Assembly: GCF_029690065.1 (NCBI RefSeq)
Contig: NZ_CP121463.1
Span: 2,418,001-2,482,000 of the forward strand
Length of the DNA: 64,000 bases
Reading direction: 5' to 3'
From: Arthrobacter sp. Y-9
GTDB taxonomy: Bacteria > Actinomycetota > Actinomycetes > Actinomycetales > Micrococcaceae
Notes under the pieces: generated by a model
The model's input: only the letters and a program-made list of their open reading frames with translations
The model's database searches: none
Told to the model about the DNA's origin: nothing
Part shown: positions 55,827 to 64,000 of the stretch, piece after piece
How the letters are laid out: each line of letters begins with the position of its first letter
Position numbering within the stretch: position 1 is the stretch's first letter
Position numbers and translations under genes: made by a program

Positions 55827-57308
55827 CTAGCGCGATCCTGCGCGCCGCGTCGTGGCGTAAAACACAGAGGATTTCCGAGAACGCTGTGCAGGTGCACAAA
55901 CCAATGTTCGGACCGCCCGACGCAGTTCGGAGTGCGGCGCGGACTCCGCCAGAACACTCCCCTGCCGCAGAGCGGTGTCCGCAACCAGCGGGGTGAATGG
56001 GAGAAATGAAGCGATCGGCAGGGAGGGACCGAAACGTTCCCACGCTTCCCGCAGTTGGCGCTCCGGGAAGCGTCCCACGGCGTCCTGCCGCACCTTGTTC
56101 ATCAGCACAACCGCTTCAGCCTGCGCCGCAGCCTCGAGCAGAGCCGGCACGGCACGCACCAGACGGGGCAATCCCACAGCAGTGGCCTCCCCCACCGCGT
56201 AGACCCTTTCCGCCGCTTCCAAAGCTACGAGAGTGGCCGCATTTCGCCGGGGCGCCATGGTGTCGAAGCTGAGTTCCTCGTCGGCCTCCAGACAGAAGCC
56301 CACGTCGATGACCACGTGGTCATAGAGGGCGGAACAGAGGTCCAGAACGATCGCGAGCGCGGGCCCGCGGAGCTCGGTCCACCGTTCCGGCCGGGTGAGG
56401 CCACTCAGCACGTCCAGGGATCCCGTCCCCAGTGCGAGCGGCACCCGGAGGCGTTCGAGCGCCGTCGCATCGAGTCTGCCCTGGTCCGCCAGACGGCACG
56501 CCTGGGCGAGACCGGCCGACTCGTCCAGGAGTCCGAGGTGTGCGGCCACGCTCGCACCGTAGGAGTCGGCGTCGAGCAGTGCGACACGGCGCCCCTCCAT
56601 CGCGAGTTCGGCCGCGATGTTGACCGCCACCGTCGTCCGTCCCGGCGCTCCTGCAGGCCCCCAGACCACAAGGACGCAGGGCGGTCCCGCCGGATCCTGC
56701 GCCGTGTGCTGTCGATGCCGGCGCCCCTCGGTGGCCGTTCCGGCACCGGCGGCGTTGCCCCGCATTCCCACCACTTGACTTCGACCGCCCACCGGGCGGC
56801 CGGCGGGGTCTCCACCGGCGTCCGCGGACCCGTCCACCGCGGATTCCGGCGGTCGGCCGGTGCTCTGGTGGGGAACCCGCGCCCAGGAACTCCCCGGCGT
56901 CGCCCTCGGCCCGGACGCGCCGTCGTCGTTGGCCGCACGCGATGAATCCACCTGGCGGCCCACCACGTCCAGAGCCGTCGAGAGCGATTCCTCCACCTGC
57001 GCCACCTCAGCGTCGGGAGGCAGGGTCAGCGCTCCCACGCGCGCCAGCCGCTCTCGTTCCGAAGGATCACCACTCAGCACCAGCACCACGACCCCGAGAG
57101 CTCTCAGTCGGTCGACCGTGGTGGCGTCCAGCGCCAGATCGCCTCCGGCGAAGAGCGCCACCTGCGCCAGGCCGGCCTGACAGGCACCCATCAGTTCCTC
57201 AAGGCTCTCGCTCCGCCTGACCACCGTGAACACGCCGCGTCGCGCCCCACTCAGCCTCTCTGCGAGTTCCGCCGATCCGCTGCCATGAGCGGCGATGCTC
57301 ACTGTCAT
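55827..57308 (-). CDS. CpaE/TadZ-like MinD-family ATPase
   Basis: A 493-residue protein. The N-terminal receiver-like domain (about 1-110) is followed by a low-complexity linker (about 120-205) and a MinD/ParA-type domain. Its P-loop is the deviant WGPAGAPGRTTVAVNIAAELA (Arg at the usual Lys position), with VALLDADSYGASVAAHLGLL and DHVVIDVGFCLEAD following. In Tad systems CpaE/TadZ places the apparatus in the cell. It overlaps the SAF-domain gene by four bases (ATGA). Together they look like the Tad components missing from the tadABC operon 36 kb away. Similar proteins in mycobacteria (Rv3660c-like) act in septum-site or secretion placement. Confidence 0.82.
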   Translation of the reverse strand: MTVSIAAHGSGSAELAERLSGARRGVFTVVRRSESLEELMGACQAGLAQVALFAGGDLALDATTVDRLRALGVVVLVLSGDPSERERLARVGALTLPPDAEVAQVEESLSTALDVVGRQVDSSRAANDDGASGPRATPGSSWARVPHQSTGRPPESAVDGSADAGGDPAGRPVGGRSQVVGMRGNAAGAGTATEGRRHRQHTAQDPAGPPCVLVVWGPAGAPGRTTVAVNIAAELAMEGRRVALLDADSYGASVAAHLGLLDESAGLAQACRLADQGRLDATALERLRVPLALGTGSLDVLSGLTRPERWTELRGPALAIVLDLCSALYDHVVIDVGFCLEADEELSFDTMAPRRNAATLVALEAAERVYAVGEATAVGLPRLVRAVPALLEAAAQAEAVVLMNKVRQDAVGRFPERQLREAWERFGPSLPIASFLPFTPLVADTALRQGSVLAESAPHSELRRAVRTLVCAPAQRSRKSSVFYATTRRAGSR

Positions 57309-57940
57309 GAAGCGTGCCCCGCAGGATTCCAGACCAGCGAGATCCTGGACTTGTTGGCCTGCGCGGCGAGAACCTGGGATAACTGGCCGTCAGGGATGAG
57401 CACGATCACCACCTGAGAGGCATTCGCACCGAACGTCTGCTGGTTCTGCACCACTTTGACCACGTCTCCCGCCCGGACGAGAAGGTGAGGTTCCTTGAAT
57501 CCGTTACGCTCGTCCGGAGCGGCGACCCACAGGTCCGCGGCGGCGCCCTCCTGCAGTTGCTCCGGAAGTACGCCCTCCACCGGAACGGCGACCGGCTTGC
57601 TGGTGAGCGTGCGGGCTGCGGCGATGCTGCTGGTGGGGACGAGCTGCCCCTTTCCGACGAACGCCGTCGCGATCATCCCCTCTGGAAACGGCTGGTCCGC
57701 GCGGAGGTACTGCGTCTCCGCACCTCCAAGTCTCATGGTGGAGCGCTCGAAGTCGGCAGCCACGAGGTGATCACCCGCCGGGATCCCCTTCCGTGCCACG
57801 TAGACCTCGATTCCCCGGTCGAGGCTGGCGACCAGCGAGATCGTGCCCGCGGTGGACAGCAGGACCAGAAGAAGTCCCAGGAGAAGACGAGGATCCTTCC
57901 ACGAGGGCTTTCTCAGGCGGCTCACGGCGGCGTCGCTCAT
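57305..57940 (-). CDS. SAF-domain (CpaB/RcpC-like) membrane protein
   Basis: A 211-residue protein with one N-terminal helix (LLLGLLLVLLSTAGTISLVASL) and an extracytoplasmic SAF domain (VYVARKGIPAGDHLVAADFERSTMRLG), then a second beta domain (KPVAVPVEGVLPEQLQEGAAADLWVA). This is the layout of CpaB/RcpC, a Tad-pilus assembly protein. ATG 57940 is chosen because GGAGAG lies six bases upstream; the TTG at 57952 coincides with that sequence. Confidence 0.82.
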   Translation of the reverse strand: MSDAAVSRLRKPSWKDPRLLLGLLLVLLSTAGTISLVASLDRGIEVYVARKGIPAGDHLVAADFERSTMRLGGAETQYLRADQPFPEGMIATAFVGKGQLVPTSSIAAARTLTSKPVAVPVEGVLPEQLQEGAAADLWVAAPDERNGFKEPHLLVRAGDVVKVVQNQQTFGANASQVVIVLIPDGQLSQVLAAQANKSRISLVWNPAGHAS

Positions 57941-58078
57941 GGAACTCTCCAATCCATCGAAGGGAACACATCACTTTCCCGGGTGATTATTCATGAAGAG
58001 TGACGCAATTCTCTGTCGAGTGACACCGCATGATCCCGGTCTGTGGATAACTGACCTTCGCGCCGATCCACAAGATGG

Positions 58079-58091
58079 CAGAATGGGTTCA
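58079..58091 (+). promoter_or_regulatory. -10 box of a probable leaderless HTH gene
   Basis: CAGAAT at 58079-58084 is followed after six bases by ATG 58091. TTCGCG 16 bases upstream is a weak -35 candidate. Confidence 0.4.
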
Positions 58092-58321
58092 TGCGCCGCT
58101 TCCTGACCCTCGCCGACGTGGAGGAGATCCTCCAGATCAACTCCTCGCAGGCCTATGCGCTCGTCAGGAGTGGGCAATTGAAGGCCATCCGGATCGGCGG
58201 ACGCGGTGTCTGGCGAGTAGAGGCCGAGAAGCTCGAGGAGTACATCCAGGAGCAGTACGAGCAGACGAGGCTCAGCATCGAGAACTCCGCTTCCCCCTCG
58301 GAGAGCCCCACTTCCAGCTGA
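58091..58321 (+). CDS. Excisionase/MerR-type helix-turn-helix DNA-binding protein
   Basis: A 76-residue protein with a single winged HTH of the excisionase/MerR-like type: RRFLTLADVEEILQINSSQAYALVRSGQLKAIRIGGRGVWRVEAEKLEEYIQEQYE, and a Ser-rich tail. The conserved context in actinobacteria and the lack of any integrase nearby argue for a chromosomal regulator of the BldC-like kind rather than a phage excisionase. Targets are unknown. The LysM gene 740 bp downstream has direct repeats in its leader that such a protein could bind. Confidence 0.8.
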   Translation: MRRFLTLADVEEILQINSSQAYALVRSGQLKAIRIGGRGVWRVEAEKLEEYIQEQYEQTRLSIENSASPSESPTSS

Positions 58322-58347
58322 GGTCCGGCTCCACCGGACTCCGGGCG

Positions 58348-58926
58348 TCAGAGGGCGCCGAACACCCCTGCCCCCGCTCCGCTCTGGAGCGCCCTGAAGG
58401 CGGCCAGGGGAATCGTGTGGACCGCGTGCCGCCCTCCGGCCTCCATGGCCCGGTCCGCCTCCCAGAGATCCAGAAAGTCGGCGCCGACCCGCGCGATCAC
58501 CCCGGACCGCACCGGGGATCCCTGGCCGTCGGAGCTCAGGAACACCCGGACCGCGGACCGATCACGGGACACCGTCCTCAAGGCGGATGTCACGCCCAGT
58601 CTTTCCCACAGGGCCCCTTCGGCAGGAGGAGCGGACGCGCCCACCCCTGTCGCCGACAGGATCGACGGAGTGAAGATCAGCCAGTCGGAGGCGCTCTCCT
58701 CCACGATCAGCCAATCGCTGCCGACCCGTCGCACCACCCCTTCCAGTCGACCCACGCCGGCCACCTCCAGGGTGACGACACGACCCTCGGCACCCCTCAG
58801 GCGGTCACGGAACCGCACACGAGCGAACTCGGCGCGTTCCATTTCGGCCGCACTGGATTCTCTCTCCAGGCGCAGAGCCTCATCCACTTGAGCTTCGATG
58901 TCTCCGAAGAGCAGTCCCCAGCGCAT
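58348..58926 (-). CDS. Conserved hypothetical protein
   Basis: A 192-residue soluble protein I cannot assign. It begins MRWGLLFGDIEAQVDEALRLERESSAAEMERAEFARVRFRDRLRGAEG (helical, charged) and continues with two SH3-like beta segments (VVTLEVAGVGRLEGVVRRVGSDWLIVEE and GVIARVGADFLDLWE), suggesting a nucleic-acid- or protein-binding barrel. Similar proteins occur in Arthrobacter-type genomes next to secA. ATG 58926 is favoured because TACGGT lies six bases upstream with TTGAAT 16 bases before it (a leaderless promoter); an in-frame ATG at 58956 is possible. Confidence 0.7.
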   Translation of the reverse strand: MRWGLLFGDIEAQVDEALRLERESSAAEMERAEFARVRFRDRLRGAEGRVVTLEVAGVGRLEGVVRRVGSDWLIVEESASDWLIFTPSILSATGVGASAPPAEGALWERLGVTSALRTVSRDRSAVRVFLSSDGQGSPVRSGVIARVGADFLDLWEADRAMEAGGRHAVHTIPLAAFRALQSGAGAGVFGAL

Positions 58927-59025
58927 GGGATCACCGTAGAAGGGACGCCCTGTCATTCAAAAGTCACACTGTTTGAAACACACTCTGGACAAACGCCCTC
59001 AGCCGGATCAAGATGGATCTACTTT

Positions 59026-59055
59026 CATCAAATCGCATCAAATGACATCAAAGGA
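59026..59055 (+). repeat. Three 10-bp direct repeats before the LysM gene
   Basis: CATCAAATCG, CATCAAATGA and CATCAAAGGA follow each other without gaps, giving CATCAAA with exact 10-base (one helical turn) spacing. The last copy runs into the ribosome-binding sequence of the next gene. The period and the AT-richness in a GC-rich genome suggest a binding site for a regulator that assembles head to tail. Confidence 0.6.
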
Positions 59056-59062
59056 GAGGTTG

Positions 59063-60040
59063 ATGAAGCTCGCGCAGCCTCAGCACCGCCACATGCCTTC
59101 AGGAACCAGGGCAGATGCCGTGGTGTCCTTGTACGTCCTCGGTGTGGGAGCCGGCTTGATGCTGATCGGCTGGTTCAATCGCTCAACAGGCTCGGCACAC
59201 CCCGGCTGGGCCACCTCGGACCTGCCCGACCAGCGGGTGGAGACACTGGTGGGTTCGATCGTTTTCTGGGCGGGGTCGGCGACAGTGGTCTGGTGGCTGC
59301 TGTCCATGGTGATGGCCTTCCTGTCCGCCGCCTCGGAAATGCGTGGGCGCCGAACGCCGTCTGACCAGCTGGGCAAGTGGTCGCCGGCGTTCATGCGACG
59401 CCTGGCACTGGCGGTCCTGGGCCTCAGTCTCCTCGGCAGCACCGGAGCCCAGGCCGCCGTCAGTGCCGCACCGAGTACCGTCCTCGCGGATTCGCCCGTT
59501 CACCCCGCCTCCTCGCCGCAGCCCCGCCATTCGACGTCGCCGGTACGGGAAGGTCTCCTGGATTCGTTGAGCGGCGCGCACGGAACGAACACGCCGACAG
59601 AGTCCGCCTCGCACACCCTCGAGGAGCGGTCCCTTGAGCCGACGTGGTCGGACGGAGTCTCCGAGACGGACATACCCCCGGAGCCGAGGGCCCGGGCTCA
59701 CGGCAACTCCGCGAAAGGTGTCTGGTCCCCCGCCCCCTCGGACGGGCCGGGTTCGCTGGATCCTGGCTGGACACCTTCGGGCGGCCTCCCCGAGGCGGGC
59801 CATCTGGCGGCAGGGCCGCGGCGATCCCCTGCGGCCCATCCATCCGCACCGCGGGAAGTCGAAGTCCGGTCCGGTGATTCCCTCTGGATTCTGGCGGCCC
59901 GCGAGCTGGGCCCCGGAGCCACGGACGTGGAGATCGCCAGGTATTGGCCCCGCTGGTATGCCGCCAATCGCGACGTGATCGGTGGCGACCCGAACCACCT
60001 CTTGCCGGGAACGGTCCTCACAGTGCCGGACAGGCGATGA
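59063..60040 (+). CDS. LysM-domain membrane protein
   Basis: A 325-residue protein with hydrophobic segments at about 20-36 and 60-85 and a third near 110-130 (LALAVLGLSLLGSTGAQA). A long Ser/Pro-rich region (about 135-265) ends in a C-terminal LysM domain (VEVRSGDSLWILAARELGPGATDVEIARYWPRWYAANRDVIGGDPNHLLPGTVLTVP). LysM binds peptidoglycan GlcNAc; the protein is probably held in the membrane and touches the wall. ATG 59063 is chosen because AAAGGAGAGG lies immediately upstream. It is followed after 69 bases by the Rv3235-family gene. Confidence 0.85.
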   Translation: MKLAQPQHRHMPSGTRADAVVSLYVLGVGAGLMLIGWFNRSTGSAHPGWATSDLPDQRVETLVGSIVFWAGSATVVWWLLSMVMAFLSAASEMRGRRTPSDQLGKWSPAFMRRLALAVLGLSLLGSTGAQAAVSAAPSTVLADSPVHPASSPQPRHSTSPVREGLLDSLSGAHGTNTPTESASHTLEERSLEPTWSDGVSETDIPPEPRARAHGNSAKGVWSPAPSDGPGSLDPGWTPSGGLPEAGHLAAGPRRSPAAHPSAPREVEVRSGDSLWILAARELGPGATDVEIARYWPRWYAANRDVIGGDPNHLLPGTVLTVPDRR

Positions 60041-60109
60041 CGCGGCGGCTTCTCCACCCTGCCGTGATGACGGCACCCCGACACCAACGTTTTCGAAGGA
60101 GAACATCCC

Positions 60110-60622
60110 ATGACACCGCCTGCATCAACACCTGCCGAGGCTGGAGCTCCTCCCCCAGCAAGTCCGCACCGATCACCCAGAACGGGTGATGGCCGTGCGG
60201 AAACCCTCCGGACCATCACGCCTCCACGATCGATCCCGCCCCAGCCTCTTCCCGTGTCCCTCGACGACGCTCGAAGGCTGCATCAGCTCAAAGGGCAGGT
60301 CCATCGCCTGGTGCAGGCCATCATGGAGGCGCTGAACGGCACACGGCCGCTTCAACAGTTGTCGCGCTGGATGGAACCTCCGCTGTTCTCATCGCTTCAG
60401 CTCCGCAGGGCCCTGGTCCAGGAATGTCAGGAACACTTCGGGCGGGATCGCCCGTCACCCTACGCGGACGCCCATGTGCAGAGCGTCCACGCCCAATGCG
60501 TCACGCCCCTGGTCCTCGAGGCCACCGCCGTGGTCCGTTGCCGTCAACGCACGAGGGCCGTCGCGATCCGGATGGAAGCACGGCGTGTTTCCTGGATCGT
60601 GACGGCCCTCGAGATCGGGTGA
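60110..60622 (+). CDS. Rv3235-family protein
   Basis: A 170-residue protein. A Pro/Ser-rich N-terminus (1-60) precedes a compact conserved domain (RLHQLKGQVHRLVQAIMEALNGTRPLQQLSRWMEPPLFSSLQ ... VQSVHAQCVTPLVLEATAVVRCRQRTRAVAIRMEARRVSWIVTALEIG) matching the Rv3235 family, usually found near secA in actinobacteria as here. Its function is unknown. AAGGAG precedes the ATG. It converges with secA, with only 40 bases between the stop codons and no clear hairpin. Confidence 0.8.
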   Translation: MTPPASTPAEAGAPPPASPHRSPRTGDGRAETLRTITPPRSIPPQPLPVSLDDARRLHQLKGQVHRLVQAIMEALNGTRPLQQLSRWMEPPLFSSLQLRRALVQECQEHFGRDRPSPYADAHVQSVHAQCVTPLVLEATAVVRCRQRTRAVAIRMEARRVSWIVTALEIG

Positions 60623-60662
60623 CCACTGGACGGTTTCCCGACCCGGCGATTAATCCCGGCGA

Positions 60663-63380
<2,718 letters not shown>

Positions 63381-63495
63381 GTGCGGGTACTCCCAATCGA
63401 TACGCGTGTCTTGGCATGCCGTTCACGGCGTGTTCAGTCTACGTGAGACACGTGTGGGAACCGCCCAGGGTTCCCGCTTGCAGGGTCGAATGCGC

Positions 63496-64000
63496 CTACA
63501 GCGAACGCTTCAGCCGGGCGGTGAAGTCGTCGCTTCCCTCGACCTCGACCGATTCCAGTCCCAGCCAGGACGCCATGGTCTCCAGTTCCCCGGCCAGCCG
63601 GGCCGCCGTGTCCGACGGAGCCGTGGGCTCCTCGTAGGCGCCGCGCACCAGCAGACGCGACGCCGCGCGATCCGCTTTCAAGTCGACCCGTGCGGCCATG
63701 GTGTCCCGGAGCAGGAACGGCAGCACGTAGTACCCGTAACGGCGGCGATGGGCGGGCGTGTAGATCTCGATCCGGTAGTGGAAGCCGAAAAGCCGTTCCA
63801 GGCGGGTGCGCTCGAACACCATCGGATCGAACGGACTCAGCAAGGCCTGCCCCGCGGAGGCCCGCGGAAGCTTCACCCCGAGATGACGGTACAGCCCGCT
63901 CCCCCAGCCGTCGACGTCCACGGGGCGCACGACGTCGCGCGCGGCCAGGCGCTCGAGGGCCTCGGCCACCGGCCGGACCGGCAGCCGGAAATAGTCCGCG
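63496..64000 (-). CDS. YcaQ-type winged-helix DNA glycosylase/repair protein (5' partial)
   Basis: The frame is open to the window edge and begins DYFRLPVRPVAEALERLAARDVV, so the N-terminal half is missing. The C-terminal part LLSPFDPMVFERTRLERLFGFHYRIEIYTPAHRRRYGYYVLPFLLRDTMAARVDLKADRAASRLLV is typical of the YcaQ/AlkX (HTH_42) family, which unhooks DNA interstrand crosslinks in characterised members. The QxD active-site motif would lie outside the window, so activity cannot be judged. Confidence 0.85.
   Translation of the reverse strand, partial: ADYFRLPVRPVAEALERLAARDVVRPVDVDGWGSGLYRHLGVKLPRASAGQALLSPFDPMVFERTRLERLFGFHYRIEIYTPAHRRRYGYYVLPFLLRDTMAARVDLKADRAASRLLVRGAYEEPTAPSDTAARLAGELETMASWLGLESVEVEGSDDFTARLKRSL

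Noticed and set aside
58091-58321. Small HTH protein as a prophage excisionase
   Set aside because: No integrase, attachment-site duplication or phage genes are nearby, and the flanking genes are ordinary chromosomal ones.

Overview
The window looks like a chromosomal segment of a high-GC Gram-positive bacterium, most likely a member of the Micrococcaceae (Arthrobacter group). This rests on: high GC with G/C-rich third codon positions; a tmRNA with an actinobacterial-type tag (AESKRTDFALAA) beside smpB and ftsEX; whiB1 divergent from a PdtaS-type kinase; an Rv3235-family gene next to secA; a 1,624-residue NAD-specific glutamate dehydrogenase; and many genes that begin right after a TANNNT -10 box (leaderless transcripts). 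No rRNA, tRNA, CRISPR array, insertion sequence or prophage was seen.

Layout. 0-8.3 kb (+ strand): end of a class V aminotransferase, a methyltransferase, a manganese module (mntH behind a DtxR/MntR-like 37-bp dyad, then mntR), a DUF3592-like membrane protein, an SRPBCC protein, a class A penicillin-binding protein and a PAP2-like membrane protein. 8.3-14.6 kb (- strand): tmRNA, smpB, an M23 peptidase, ftsX, ftsE, prfB (no frameshift) and a GNAT acetyltransferase. 14.7-20.0 kb (-): a compact Tad pilus operon (tadA, tadB, tadC, a small pilin-like protein and three TadE/TadG-type pseudopilins, one with an unusual N-terminal repeat). 20.2-22.9 kb (+): a secreted GH25 muramidase with a long FG-GAP/VCBS repeat tail.

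22.9-43.8 kb is a surface-glycan island. It holds a flippase, an unassigned glycosyltransferase-like protein and a complete set of genes for CMP-pseudaminic acid (pseB, pseC, pseF, a pseG-pseH fusion, and divergent pseI). Then come two family-2 glycosyltransferases with a DUF2304 protein, a DUF6541 polytopic protein, an orphan siderophore-type binding lipoprotein, and an operon for a galactofuranose polymer (glf, glfT2-like, wzm, wzt, oafA-like acyltransferase). Together they could make, export and acylate one or more wall glycans; that link is inferred from gene content.

44.0-64.0 kb: a leaderless FHA-FtsK/EssC-like ATPase without type VII partners, a small membrane protein, whiB1 followed by a repeat-bearing non-coding stretch, pdtaS, the large glutamate dehydrogenase, a CpaE/TadZ-like plus SAF/CpaB-like pair (probably the missing half of the Tad system, about 36 kb from tadABC), an excisionase-type HTH protein, a conserved hypothetical, a LysM membrane protein preceded by three 10-bp direct repeats, an Rv3235-family protein, secA and the C-terminal part of a YcaQ-type winged-helix protein cut by the window edge.

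All calls are from reading the sequence and recalled family knowledge. No database search was run.
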